A stretch of 64,000 nucleotides of DNA, taken from NCBI GenBank assembly GCA_963693085.1, contig OY856413.1:539480879-539544878 (forward strand), given 5' to 3'. This DNA comes from Alisma plantago-aquatica (taxonomy: Eukaryota > Streptophyta > Magnoliopsida > Alismatales > Alismataceae). Below, in pieces: positions 1-11,689 of the stretch. Position numbers and translations under genes: made by a program. Numbering within the stretch: the first letter of the stretch is position 1; every line of letters starts with the position of its first letter. Under the pieces are notes generated by a model that did not search any database, was not told the origin of the DNA, and saw only the letters and a list, made by a program, of their open reading frames with translations.

Positions 1-271
1 AGTAAGTGATGAATGGTCTTTATGTACATGACTGATCAAGGATGGAATTAGAAATCCCACATGGGTAAATGAAAATTTTGTACATGCCCTATGTAAGTGG
101 TTGCAAAACATAAAGTATGTCTGCATTAATATATAACAAAATAGATCACCGTATATAAAAAAAGATATATAGATATATAAATAAGATCTCACCATATCAA
201 TAGTTCTATCATATATGTATTCAACCAAGCATAAGTAAAGAACTCCAAAATATTAGTATAAATAAATTATT

Positions 272-796
272 ATTGTATGCTTGGTCTGCAGCCTCCTCCT
301 TAATAGAAATAATCATAGGACAATATTTTGGATGTTCACCTATCCATATTGCCATACCCCTACATTGAGGACCTAATGAGTCATATAGGTCCTTTGCAAG
401 CCAACTAGGTACTTCAATAAGAGGTGGAGGTGGAGGAGGACAAGTTGTAGCGGGTTTCTTCCCTTTGTCCTATATATATAATTTCATATCAATTGTCATG
501 TATATACATACATACTTTCTTAATGTAATGTAAATTTACCATACATGATCAATATAGATGACATCTACTTCAAACCAAGAGATCACTCTGCCTTCTACTT
601 CACCAAGTGTGTCAGCGTCTGGGTGGGCGTATGGCAATGGATGTTGCCTCCTAGTAGTGAATGCAAGTATCAGGCTCACACAAACCGAACCACCAGGTAC
701 TGGAGTGTCATGAATCATGTGCCCTGGAAAGCATGGGTAAGCCTCTCCCTCTACAACAACAAATTCTTTCAATTTTAGATGACATCGCTTCAACCC
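272..796 (-). pseudogene. CACTA-associated C-terminal exon pair (DUF8039-like)
   Basis: Reading leftwards, an exon at about 796-540 encodes a stretch containing HDTPVPGGSVCVS, LPYAHPDADTLGE and VISWF. This spacing (H..PVP.G.V.V, then L.P....TLGE, then I.W) resembles the DUF8039 segment at the C-terminus of many plant CACTA-related proteins. A GT donor after position 540 and an AG acceptor at 471-470, after a TATA-rich tract, would remove a 69-base intron. The next exon (469 to about 272) encodes a run of seven prolines followed by EVPSWLAKDLYDSLGP. The family assignment is from memory of the motif spacing; the splice sites are read from sequence. No complete ORF exists and the upstream exon is not identified. 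Confidence 0.42.
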
Positions 797-1320
797 CTAC
801 AAATTTACATAGAGTATGCTATATACATAAATAAACATATCATCTTGAAAAGACTAGCTACTATGTCACTAAAATTTTGAGAACCTATTACACTAAACTA
901 GATTACTCAAAACATAAAACACAATCAATCACTAATTAATCACATACCCAAAAATATGGGTAAATTAAAACTGATTTCAACATCAACACCCACTTAGAAA
1001 TGCTTTAATAAGATCCCAACATCTTTCTTGTATACATACTATGCCAAGAATTTGACACAAATTGTTCTATCTTTTTATCCACATCATATATACACAGCAG
1101 AACAATAGTCATATATGCCACACAAACAAGCATTAACATGCTAATAAAAGTTCGATTTGTTTGAAACACCATATACAAACTATTCCTGCCCGGACCTGAT
1201 AGTACAGGGATGACTCTAGGACACACTAGACATCTAATCAACTTTCTCAAAGATTCATTATTGTATCTCCTCTTCTTACTGCCACATGTTTGTTTTCGTC
1301 ACTTCTGATTACCTAAGAAA
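797..1320. other. No gene recognised; AT-rich spacer
   Basis: An 81-codon minus-strand ORF lies at 1,005-1,250 but shows no recognisable motif and no codon-like composition. The stretch probably belongs to an intron or degraded part of the CACTA element, left of the candidate LTR. Confidence 0.5.
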
Positions 1321-1529
1321 ATGTGGCAAACTACAACGGTGAGGCCCATGTCCCAGTAAGAGATATAACCTCCAACAATGCTTATTGATCACAACATTTT
1401 TAAGTAATTAAACAGTTTAATTAGATATAATAAATAATCTCAGCAACATTGATGATTAACAAAATACATAAAGGAGTAGATAATAACTATCATCATTAGC
1501 CAGACTATCATCCTTTATCTTGTTGATAA

Positions 1530-1870
1530 TATAAGCAATTCAGTAGCATATGCATATCTAGCATCATGAGCAAGTCTAGTAACATATAATCTCTATCATT
1601 ATGAATAAGTCTAGCCACATAGGCATAGCTAACAACATTAGCATGTCTAATAGGTTGAACATATCAACATCATAAGAAGAGCTAACAACACAAGCACAAC
1701 TATCTGGATAAGCATGATTAGCGGTATATGCATCTCTAGTTACAAAGGCATGGCTAGCATGCTAAACATAACTAACAACATGAGATAGCTAGCATCATAA
1801 TTATAATCAGCAGTAGAAGTATAGTTATCAAGATAAGCATGGCTATTGTATGTATGCATCTACAGTCTTA
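1530..1870. repeat. Degenerate minisatellite-like tract (agctaacaacat)
   Basis: Words such as gcatagctaacaacat, agctaacaacac and aactaacaacatgag recur at irregular 25-60 base intervals across about 340 bases. The tract lies in the downstream part of the candidate minus-strand LTR. It has no coding potential and looks like an old, eroded tandem array. Confidence 0.5.
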
Positions 1871-2706
1871 AGCATATCCACAACCTAAGTATATCTACTA
1901 TCTCTTAATTGCACTAAGAATCATATTTATGTAAAGATAACAAACAAGGGTTATCATCCAATGTGAAATGTCATGTATAACCCTAAGAAAATATGCTACA
2001 CAGTTGTATTACATATTTTATTAAACCTTGAGGAATGTGAGGATACCAATCAAGTTCCAATTGACCACTTCTTAGTTGCAATCAGTGTCGTATAAGATCT
2101 AGGAAGAGTCGGACTCCTAAGATCTTCTCCACCCCCGGCTTGTACGGGTCCTCCATAGCAACACATAAGGTCAAGCTACTATAGCCTAGTTCGTCCTTGG
2201 CATAGATCACGACACTAGTGAAATGAGGTGGGTACGCATACCCTACCATCCGAGGTACAACCGCAGTTGTCCTCCAATATCATCACATATATAATCACTG
2301 AGACACGACAACATCCTTTCTCAAACTGAGGGCTAGGTATGACCGTAATCATCCTCCCTAAACACTTGAATTCAGGATGACAAGCACCCCACATAATCAT
2401 CACTATGCGCTCTGAGTTTCCCTTAGGAATACTCATTTCACCATCTAGCAAGTTCTGACACTCAGATGGATCTATGGCATAGGGAACTACATGATTAGAT
2501 TTTCACTTGATTAGTTATGCAATTTGGGTGAATTAAGGCTCCATAAAACAAATGGACATACAAACCCTAATTCACATCTAGCAAGCATATAAGTATTACA
2601 ACTTCAAAAGTTATAAAACATGTGAAACACAATTTCTCATCTCATCATCACATGGTACTATTCACTTGCCATTCATTAGACTACACTAGTCATCATACTA
2701 TCACAA

Positions 2707-2940
2707 GATATAAATCCTTTTTACAATATCACAGGGTATCAACCCTTATCAACACAAGGGGATTACACCTCATTTAGGGCTCAAACATGCCCAAAGGTCA
2801 TTAAGACCATCATAATATCATAGGATATAAATCATTTTCACAATATCATAGGGCATCAACCCTTATCAACACAAGAGGATTACACCTCATTTAGGGCTCA
2901 ACCATTCCCAAAGGTCATTAAGACCATTATACTATTCCCT
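2707..2940. repeat. Two-copy 117-bp tandem duplication
   Basis: Two adjacent copies with a period of 117 bp share the words gatataaatc, caatatca, aacccttatcaacacaag and tacacctcatttagggctca, then aaaggtcattaagaccat. The copies differ at roughly ten positions, so the duplication is not recent. It lies inside the candidate LTR and has no visible coding role. Confidence 0.85.
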
Positions 2941-5122
2941 ATAAGATCATCACTATCATTCCATGCCTTATAGCAAGGTCAACAACATCACTTACATATA
3001 ATACACTAGATCAGCACAATATTGCATTAGTGAGCTAGGAGATATTCATAAACCATCATAGAAGGATTATATTAGCCTTAAGAATATTCCTTTATTACAA
3101 CAACATGCAAGGAATCTAGATATGATTAACCCTCATCATATTCATAATGCACATGTTTAGCATAAGAAACTATCAACCATGTGGCTATGATAACCATCAA
3201 TTAACACATTAAGGTTATGATCATATTAAGGAGGTTATTTCACCATCATGCCATCATATAAGAAGGTTAAACATGAATACTAATCTTTATCTATTTGCAT
3301 TAGAGTTAGGTTCAACAAGGTAAATTATATTAATGTTACTAATCAACACTCATACCCAAACCCTAACTCACGGCATCCCCATTAGATCATGGATGCATAA
3401 GGTGAAGCATCACCATCACATTCCATAGTATTCTCAAGTATGAACCCACTCATAAATCAAGGTGTAACCATCGGGCTATAGCATACTAAGGTTTCAACAA
3501 CAATAAGAGAGTACTAATCATTCAAGGACTATTCATACCCAATTAGCATCATTTAGTTATATTAAAACTAGGTATAACAGGATATACCTCATTAGGGTTA
3601 CATATCAACACAATATGGTTGTCATCCCTTCTATTCGTATGAGTGAATAGGTAATACTACCTTATTAAGGGTAACCATCCATTTGTTCCATCATCATTCA
3701 ACCCTTATCACCATACCACAATGTCACCTAGAACCATTGGTTGTTTAAAAGGTAAGACCATTGCATCAAGTGACCCAAGAAACCATTGGTCTAAGGCTTA
3801 ATTGATGCTACAACTATATGATTAACTCACCATAGGTTTTAGAGACCTGATCCACCATATTTAGTGACCACTAAGTCACCATAGGTTGTTAGATCTACAC
3901 TATATTCATTAATTAGCATCAAATATTAAGCTAATGTCATCATTGATTGATAACATCAATAGGGTACTTAATGGTTGATCATTAAACTTCTAATTTATTC
4001 AAAACCTGACCTAAGGGGGTGACCATAGGTTGTCACCATCATCTGACACCTTTGATCCCGACCATCAATTGTCATGAAGACAACACCATAGGGTTGTTGC
4101 AATGGTACCATCACCGGGTCATGGGTTTATAAAAGAAATCAGCTTAAAACCCTAAAATTTACCATTGGTTGATAGGTGCTTAGCACCATAGGTTGTCAAA
4201 CCAACCTGATCAAAGTCATATTATACCTTAGTAATAATGTACACATGATCACATGTTCATCTAGAACTGAAATCAGAACAGGGAACATTATAAAAATCAA
4301 AATCCAAGTCAAGCATAGCTTTTTAGTGCACAGATCATCATTTTCAAGCAAGAACATGAGCTAGAAAGCTTATGGTAAGCAATAAATGTGGTGCAAGTTA
4401 TAAAAGTTACATATAATTAGAAGATGAAACCCCACACAGAAGAAAACTCGAGTAGGTAGGGTAGAAAACCCAAGCATAAGCTATGAACTCGTCCATCTAG
4501 AACCTTTCTTCATCAAATGAGCAAACCCTAAGCATAAGGAGCAAGAAAGGTAGGGTTTTAGAGCTTTAGAGCAATTTCTACCATGGAACAGAAAGGTTAC
4601 GACCTGGAGAAAGGTAGGAGGAAGAATAAAAAAGAAATAAAATGAGGAAAGAAGGGTATTCTTACTCTTTTAGGTCAAGATCACTAGAAGGAAGCTTTTT
4701 AAACCCTAAAAGGAAGTCAATTGCAACCCAAGATTCTTTTTCCAAGAAGGTCCCCTCTTTCTTCTTCCTTGGACTAGAAATTCAAAGAAGAACAGAGTTA
4801 GGACGAGGTTTGTAGAAGGTGGTAAGTGTTGGAGAGCCAATGGTTCATTTTGGTGCTTAGGGATAAGTATATGAAGCTTTAAGATAAAGAAAAAGAAAAG
4901 GTTGAAGTTCTAGTATCTTTCCAAGCATCCATAGCCTTAAACTATTAAGAATATACAAGTACACAACAAGTATCTCCCCCCCATACATGGATACATTATT
5001 ATCTCTCATTTCTTGAATTTCCAAGAAAAACAAATAACTCATTAGTTGATAGCTACTAAAGGTAGCTCGCCCATGAAGGGGTAAACCCTAAAATACCCTT
5101 GGAGAAAATACCTTCAAACCAA

Positions 5123-5132
5123 GGTTTAAATA
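5123..5132 (-). promoter_or_regulatory. TATA-like box of the candidate minus-strand LTR
   Basis: The minus strand reads TATTTAAACC about 290 bases into the candidate LTR, in the layout typical of plant Ty3-type LTR promoters. It is followed by a leader containing AGGGTTT words. Function is inferred from position only. Confidence 0.4.
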
Positions 5133-5418
5133 GGCACCCCATGGCTCAAAAAGCTCAAGAATGATGAAAGAATATACCAGGAACATAATGCAAGTGATAA
5201 ATTGCAAATAAAACCTCTCAATTGGGTAAATTGTAGAAAAGTCTAAAATGTGCATAAAATTGCATAACTTGCTCAAACAATATCCAAATTGGACCAAATT
5301 TGAAACTTAAGCTTGTCTTATGATTTAAAAGCATATAACAAGGTTATATTAGGGTTATTAGAATTCACTTATGATAATTGATCTTATTCAACCCATTAAG
5401 CAAGTTTAGGGACCTTAC

Positions 5419-6883
5419 AAAAATACTTACGACGGATGTGCTAAGTGCTGGGTCTAAGGGATGACTCCCAACGACCTCTATAGGATCACTCCCAACCACC
5501 TTTATTGTAGGGAAGAGTGGCATGCCATAGCTATTTTTAGAGTGGAAGACTGAGATGCCTTCCACTTGCTCACTGCTTCCTGGACTCTCTTATCAACTAA
5601 CTCATCTACCTATACATGGACAAAAGAAATGCCTTTTGATTCATGAATTCCCTTTCCAATAACATTCTAAAAAAAGAATAGGTTACCTCATATTTTGAAA
5701 GTCCCCCTTTTTGGACATGTTTGCAATGTGATGGTCCAAAGAACGCTCTTAGGCCCACTCTAGCCCCTACATCCCTAACATGTCCAGGATGCTCTAGGTT
5801 ACTGAGAGAAACTGTCAATTCATCCCTTATGCCCTCAGGGATGAACGAGCCTTTCTTCCTCTGCTCGTGATGCTCCCTCTAATCATCATCAATAGAAATC
5901 AGTAAGTAAACATAACAATCATCAATACTAATTTCTTTGAGAGTTGAATTTTACTTTTGCAGCCATCTCAGTAGTTGTGGGATTGGTTATATCTCCTTTT
6001 TTGTTTTTCCTCCCAGCTATCCACACATCATGGCAATGCAGAAGTGCGGAAGTAATAGTAGATGACTCACCAATCTCAGTATTAGGAGCAGTAGGCTGTT
6101 GAATGGGAGACATCTGTAGTTTTTGGCGAAGAGTGCATAGCCACCTAGACCCATCGTGTGGTCATACACATTTAGTGCACGCCTTGCTCTTTGAACATCA
6201 CTCATACCTTGTTAGTAATCATATCGAATTGGTTAGTAACAATCAAGGTCAATCGTGAATAGGTGAATTCATAAGAATGTATATTAATTAAATTGGGAGT
6301 GATGCTTAATACCTTGAATTCATCAGTATTTCTCCCGGCAACAAATGCCTTCCACTCAATCGGGTCCAGATAGTTCCATTGCTCAAGGGCTGACTTCTTC
6401 CCCCTATCAGCATCTCATATGTATTGTCAGTTGAGAGTTGTCCTATAGTTCCTTAGGACCCTCCTACATCATTGTGTCACCTTTTTACAAAGTATGCTTT
6501 CATCCAGTTCAAATATACTCTGCAATTTTTTATATATTTAATAGAGTATTCTAAAAATAGAATTGTAAATAACTTTAAAAATAGAATTGCAAATGATAAT
6601 ATCTCACACATAGTTCTTTCCATACTAAGTCTTTCTTCCCTTTAGAAATTGTATGCCAAGATTCTACATTTACACCACAATGGCTGTGAGTAAGAACCCC
6701 AATATATGAAACAAATGAGTTGCGGTTGACCCCAACTGGATTTCCTGCATGATCAAAATCCACAAAAAATTTTAGTCCATTGCCCCTTTGTTGTAGTAAC
6801 TTGTTCATCATAGTGATTCCCCTAATTTTTTCAATTTTTTTGTTGCTCATCAAGTGCCACAAGGTTTTCAGGGGGTACATCAT
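5419..6883 (-). pseudogene. Second CACTA transposase-like region (Transposase_24-like), broken
   Basis: Minus-strand segments resemble the plant En/Spm-type protein that follows TNP2. At 6,883-6,575 the translation has LRWHL-like context, RGNGLKFFVDFDHAGNPVG, SFVSYIGVLTHSH and VWKELCVRYYHL, matching the family pattern of V.F...G.PVG followed by F.S.IG.L.R and LW..L. Near 6,205-5,928 and 5,818-5,606 come short blocks including HPGHVRDVGARV and FFGPSHCKH, then VDELVDKRVQEAVSKW, the helical tail common in these proteins. Reading frames change several times and stops intervene. The order relative to TNP2 (downstream, same strand) supports the assignment; the exact family name is from memory. Confidence 0.55.
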
Positions 6884-7299
6884 CTACCTAGAAATTGACC
6901 AAAAAACATATATAAGATATTACTTATAAATGGACATACATATAGCTAGATATAGGATATACTATAAAACTTACATTGTGAGGAGGTGCCTCACCCTCAT
7001 GGTAATCATCATCACGATCATCATACTCAGGGTCAGTCATCTAAAAGTGTCATACAAAAAACAATCAAACATTTAACATTTAACATACAAAAAACATTTA
7101 ACATTTAAAAAAAAACATGCCTCTAATATTGAGATCTTTTAATCAATTAACATCCCTTCAGTGTGATCTCCACGCACATATAAGTCGTCGTTAGCTTCAA
7201 TACTTGGCATTGGTAACCCAACTGAGAGTGAACTCAATTCATCATACTTATCATAGTAGTCGTATTCATCTATAAGATCTTCAATGAACTATATTTTAC

Positions 7300-7689
7300 A
7301 ATGAAGAAAAATTGACCATTTTTCATTTACAGGATCATCGATATAAAATACTTGTTTCTCTTATGATGCCAATATGAATGGCTCACCCTTCTCGTCAATC
7401 TTTTCTAAATTCACTAATGTGAAACCCAATTCATCCACTATAACTCCTTTGGTGTTGTCAACCCAATTACACTTAAAGAGCAGAATTCTAAAATCTATGT
7501 AGTCAAACTCCCATATGTCTTCAATGACACCGTAATATGACATTTTAGCTTCACATGGACTCTTACCTTTCACACTAGAAAAAAACAATGAAGACGCTTG
7601 AAGGGTGACCCCATTGTTTTGGACGACGCTCTTATCATATTGACGGTTTTTTTTAATATGAGAACCCATTTATGTCAAACCCTTCATAA
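7300..7689 (-). pseudogene. DUF4216 region of CACTA transposase
   Basis: A 102-codon open stretch (7,669-7,361) encodes YYGVIEDIWEFDYIDFRIL, LFKCNWVDNTKGV and DELGFTLVNLEKI. This matches the DUF4216 pattern found C-terminal to TNP2: YYG...I.E.DY....V.LFKC.WVD...G...D..GF..VN. Just upstream, in another frame, is the usual lead-in with PSSVFIVF-like residues, so a frameshift separates them. DUF4216 has no known activity. In intact CACTA elements it is part of one long transposase transcript. Confidence 0.75.
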
Positions 7690-10275
7690 GGCATAACATT
7701 CATTTTTGGTTTAAAGGCGAGCCATTTGATATTTTCAGCAATATTATTTAGTGTTTGAGATAGTTGACGTAAGACTTTATCTTCAAACCACTTAATAAAT
7801 ATCTTGTTATGCTCTCTAGCAAGTCACATTGAATTAGCTCAAGGATATTATTTCTTGATGAAATTGGTATGTTCCGTGATATAAAAACTCACTTAATCAA
7901 TGTTGTGTAAAATATACAAGTGAGCTTGTTCCAATAGCTCACGACTAATTACTTTCATCTGTGATCCTAAAATCTCTTTGCTAGAATACTCCTCAATATT
8001 TTTGTCATTTATAGGAATGCCATTACCACTCAGAAAGTCATTGCAAACATTCATAATCTCTCTTGCCACATAACCCTCAATAATACTCCCTTCAGGCCGA
8101 TAATGATTTCAAACATCAAAAATGCTCATGTATCGCTCAAAAGTATACATCCTATAGAAGAAAAGTGGTCCCAACATCTTCACTTCGCTAGTCAAGAGGA
8201 CAACAAGATATACCATGATATCAAAGAATGAATGAGTAAAATGCATCTCAAGCTAGGGTAAACACCACTTCTCTTTGAAACTTATCAAGATTCTTAGGAT
8301 CGATAATTTTGCTGCATAGACTATTGAAGAAGAAACAAAGTCTGATGATTTCAAACCTTACATGCTTCGGCAGTATAGATCGAATGGACATGGGAAATAT
8401 TTGTTGCATTCTATGACAATAATAAGATTTAAGACCTATCAGCTTCATTTCTTTCATTGATACCAATCTATGGATGTTGGAAGAGTAACCCTGTGGTACC
8501 TTAACTTTAACCAAGCACTCACAAAAAGCTTTCTTCTCCTTTCTAGACAATGTGTAACAAGTAGGAGGTAAATATGTTCTCTTATTAGTACTAACTACTT
8601 CTATTAATTTTGTCCTTTTTCCCATTTCACGTAGGTCCATTCTGGATTTTATCCCATCTTTAGTCTTACCTGGTATATTCAACAGAGTACCAATGACGCT
8701 ATCACAGACATTTTTCTTAACATGCATGACATCGATACAATGCGTAACTACCAAGGAACTTCAATAAGGAAGATCCCAAAATATTTACTTCTTCTTGAAT
8801 AAAGATTTGTCACTTTGTGTGGGCATGGTACATTGTGATCTCTTAGCAAATTCATTAACAAAGTATTTTACTATATCATAAACAACCTCCCATGGTATAG
8901 GTTTAGGCACACTTCGTTCCTCATTCCATCCATTAAACGCTTTGTGCAACCTTCGGTATGGATGGAATTTTGGAAGAAACGTTCGATGACCAAGATATAC
9001 AATCTTGCCGCCATGTTTTAGTCATATTGAATCATTGTTATCTTCACATATAAGACACACTTTAGATCCTTTTACATTGTATCCAGAAAAATTCTCATAT
9101 GCTGGAAAGTCATTAATAGTGTAAAAAAACATAGCATGCAAATGAAATGTCTCTCTACTTGAAGCATCATAGGTCATCACACCTTCACCCCAGAGTTTCT
9201 TTAATTCCTCAATTAGAGGTTCAAGATAAACATCGATATCATTTTCAAGTTGTTGCCGATATCAACAATGACAACATAACGTACTTATTTTTCATACACA
9301 ACCAGGGATGAAGATTGTATATAACAAGCATAAAAGGCCAAGTGCCATGTTGGCTTCTCAATGTCCCGTATGGATTCATCCCATCAGTACAAAGCCCAAG
9401 TATTAGATTCATGACTTCTTCACCAAATTCAGGGTACAATAAATCAACCTTCTTCCACTGTGGGGAATCAGATGCATGTCGTAGGAGCCCATCATTTTTT
9501 TCTTAACCTCTGCATGCCACCTCAAATTCTTCACATCTATTGGATTGGCAAATAAGCATTGAAAATGTGGTATTAAAGGTAGATACCACATCTACCTTGG
9601 TAGGAGAACCCGTTTTGGATTTCCCCGAAGTCATCATTTTATACCTTGACGCCCCACATTTGGACAATATTTCAAATCCACATAGTCCTTTTGAAATAAT
9701 ACTCAATCATTTGGGCATGTATGTATCTATTTATCCTTCGTTCCCATCGGGAACAATAATTTCTTTAACTCGTATGTTGAGATTGGAAGCTGGTTTCCTA
9801 CAGGAAGAATTTCTTTTAACAAAGACAACAATGATGTGAAGCTTTTGTCGCTCCATCTATTGCTAGCCTTCAGCTTATACAATCTCAACACAGTACTAAG
9901 CTTCGTAAACTTAGTACAACATGTGTATAACAGTCTCTCAGCATCATGCACAATGTTCCTAAACATGGGAGGTGGATCGGTGTGCTCTACCCTAGAACTA
10001 TCCAACATCTCATCAATGATGTCTATTTGAACCAGTTTGTTCACATATACATCATCGGAGGTGATTTCTTCTTCCACACAAGAACTTCTATCGACATCTA
10101 CTGATTTTAGGTTTGAAATCTCTCCATGCCAGTACCATTCTGTATAGCCTTGTACAATCCCATTGAACATGACATGACTTTTGATTTCGTCACCAGTGCT
10201 AACTTTCAAGTTGTTACTGCAATGCCTACATGGACAATAGAACCTATCTCCAAGTTGTTTCCTATGATCCTCCAC
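7690..10275 (-). pseudogene. TNP2-like CACTA transposase, broken
   Basis: TNP2 transposases bind subterminal repeats and mobilise CACTA elements by cut and paste. Reading leftwards from ATG at 10,275: a transposase-associated domain with FYCPCRHCSN and the HG.. YTEWYWHGE motif (residues about 10-55); at about 9,440 GLCTDGMNPYGTLRSQHGTWP and PWLCMKNKYVMLSLL; at about 9,200-8,990 YDASSRETFHLHAM, TINDFPAYENFSGY, CLICEDN and LKHGGKIVYLGHRTFLP; at 8,754 HCIDVMHVKKNVCDS; then a DUF4218 stretch with MQQIFPMSIRSILPKHVR and, beyond 8,248, GPLFFYRMYTFERYM with HYRPEGSIIEGYVAREI. These match the TNP2 and DUF4218 consensus closely. At least four frame changes and several stops (for example near 9,000 and 8,120) make it a pseudogene. 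Confidence 0.88.
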
Positions 10276-10450
10276 AAATCTAATAAACTAATCAAGACCA
10301 GAAATAAACTCTAGGGTGCAGTGATTTGGAATGGACATCCATGATTTATCCATTATATGATCAAAGAGAAAACAAGTATATATGGTTTAGCATTAAAAGA
10401 TTAGTGTTTAGGATTAAAAGATTAGTGAATTATATATAATAAATGTGTAC

Positions 10451-10692
10451 TAATTATCCCATTCTTAAAAACCTAATCTCACTAGTAAGTGTATAATGTG
10501 TATTCGGTTTTCAAGAAAATTTCGATAGTATTTCCCCGCAGTTCTCCAAGTACACTGATGTACATGGGCAAATGCCCACCAACATATGTACTTAGAGAAC
10601 AAATGGGGAAGTGTTGATGAAATATCATGAAAATCGAATATACATTATACACTTACATCCTAAATGAGATTAAGTGTTCAAGAATAGTCCCA
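10451..10692. repeat. Near-perfect 240-bp palindrome with 2-base loop
   Basis: The centre is GGGCA-AA-TGCCC at 10,566-10,577. The left arm runs outwards through ccaagtacactgatgtacat, atttccccgcagttct and tgtataatgtgtattcg. The right arm has the matching complements (acatatgtacttagagaa, aatggggaagtg, cgaatatacattataca). Pairing continues, less perfectly, to about 10,451 and 10,692 (aatctcac versus tgagatta). RNA read through it would form a long hairpin. It lies about 180 bases upstream of the TNP2 start within the CACTA element and contains no ORF. Confidence 0.88.
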
Positions 10693-11380
10693 AACTGGGG
10701 ACTATCCAAGATTTACTCCTAATGAGTAAATCTCGGACGGGTTTCTAGGCCAACAAAATACATTTATGTTATCATTTCTATACCTACAATCCTAGTTTCA
10801 TCGATCATATCCTAGGTTTCATGTAACATCAATTAATCTAGGTACCATATTCTATAACATTGATTTCAACATCTCAAATGTCCATGCATGTTCATCATCA
10901 AGATAATCATTACACATAAATTAGTCATGACCTAGGGATGTAGAGATTCAAAATTGATTTCAAAATTTCAAACTAGCTCATTCATTATCATCATAAATCC
11001 ACATCATACAATATGGATTCATGTAGATGTTAGGGTGAAACATCACTACAAAATCATAGATCTAACATTAGGTTTTTAATATATTAGATAGATTGATCAC
11101 AAGATTTGAGCAATATAGTTAATACAAGATTAGGGTGAAATGTGTACAAGATTAGGTCTCAAATATAGAAACATGCACATTAGGTCACATTTTATTGTTA
11201 TCAAGTTAAGATATAGCTCAAATATTTGTCAAATTCGATTCATGGATCAAACATGCATAAATTTTTATTGCAATACAGGGGGATATGTTTGGGGATATCA
11301 AACCTACCTAAAAAAAGGGGAAGTAGAAGCTCAAGCGGCCGGTGAGATCCAGCGTCCTCAAGCCAGGCCCGAGCTCTGGC
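10693..11380. other. Non-coding CACTA 5' region; no gene recognised
   Basis: AT-rich sequence between the palindrome and the GC-rich repeats. A small hairpin (AGTCCC...GGGACT, about 10,689-10,706) lies next to the palindrome. Short ORFs on the plus strand near 11,140-11,385 have no recognisable motif. It is probably leader or intron of the transposase transcript. Confidence 0.5.
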
Positions 11381-11389
11381 GGTAGTGAG

Positions 11390-11560
11390 TGTAGAGCTGC
11401 TCACCGGCGGTGGTGTCCTCCTAGCTGAGCGGCTCACCCTGTGGCGGCACAGAGCTCCTCACCGGAGGCGACATCCTCCCAACAGAGTAGTTCACTGGCG
11501 GCGGTGTCCTCCCAGCAGAGCTCCTCACCGGTGGCTCCTCAACAGTAGCAGCTCCTCAAT
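11390..11560. repeat. GC-rich tract with about 33-bp degenerate tandem repeats
   Basis: About five imperfect units of the type gctcctcaccggcggcggtg followed by tcctcccagcaga occur in a local GC-rich patch inside AT-rich DNA. Open frames on both strands here are a by-product of repeat composition. Its position near the CACTA 5' end suggests a first exon or leader. Confidence 0.6.
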
Positions 11561-11689
11561 GGCGTTAAGGAATTGGCAAGCCAACGGTGTGGAGGAGGAA
11601 GACGATCGGCGGTAGCAGAATCACCCAAATGAAATCATGATGAAATAGAGAAGAGTAAGAGTATGTTTCATGTGGGTGGTATTAAGTTA

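Larger units (their letters stand above)
1321..5418 (-). mobile_element. Candidate long LTR of a Tekay/Del-like element (solo or truncated)
   Basis: On the minus strand the segment begins TGTAAGGTCCC at 5,418. About 290 bases later it has a TATA-like box (GGTGCCTATTTAAACC, 5,123-5,138) followed by a leader rich in AAACCCTA. The stretch before the TATA box, with CAAATTTGG and TTTCTACAATTT words, resembles the same part of the Tekay-like LTR at 56,827-60,983. A possible left end is TGTGGC at 1,321, next to a weak match (1,302-1,313) to a decayed tRNA-Met binding site. No protein-coding region is visible inside, and no clean target duplication was found, so both boundaries are tentative. The insertion separates two parts of the CACTA coding region. 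Confidence 0.38.

Noticed and set aside
2215..2451. 78-codon minus-strand ORF
   Set aside because: Lies in the candidate LTR, no motif, no conserved composition.
11240..11615. Opposing ORFs in the GC-rich patch
   Set aside because: Open frames arise from about 33-bp repeats lacking stops; no conserved protein pattern.
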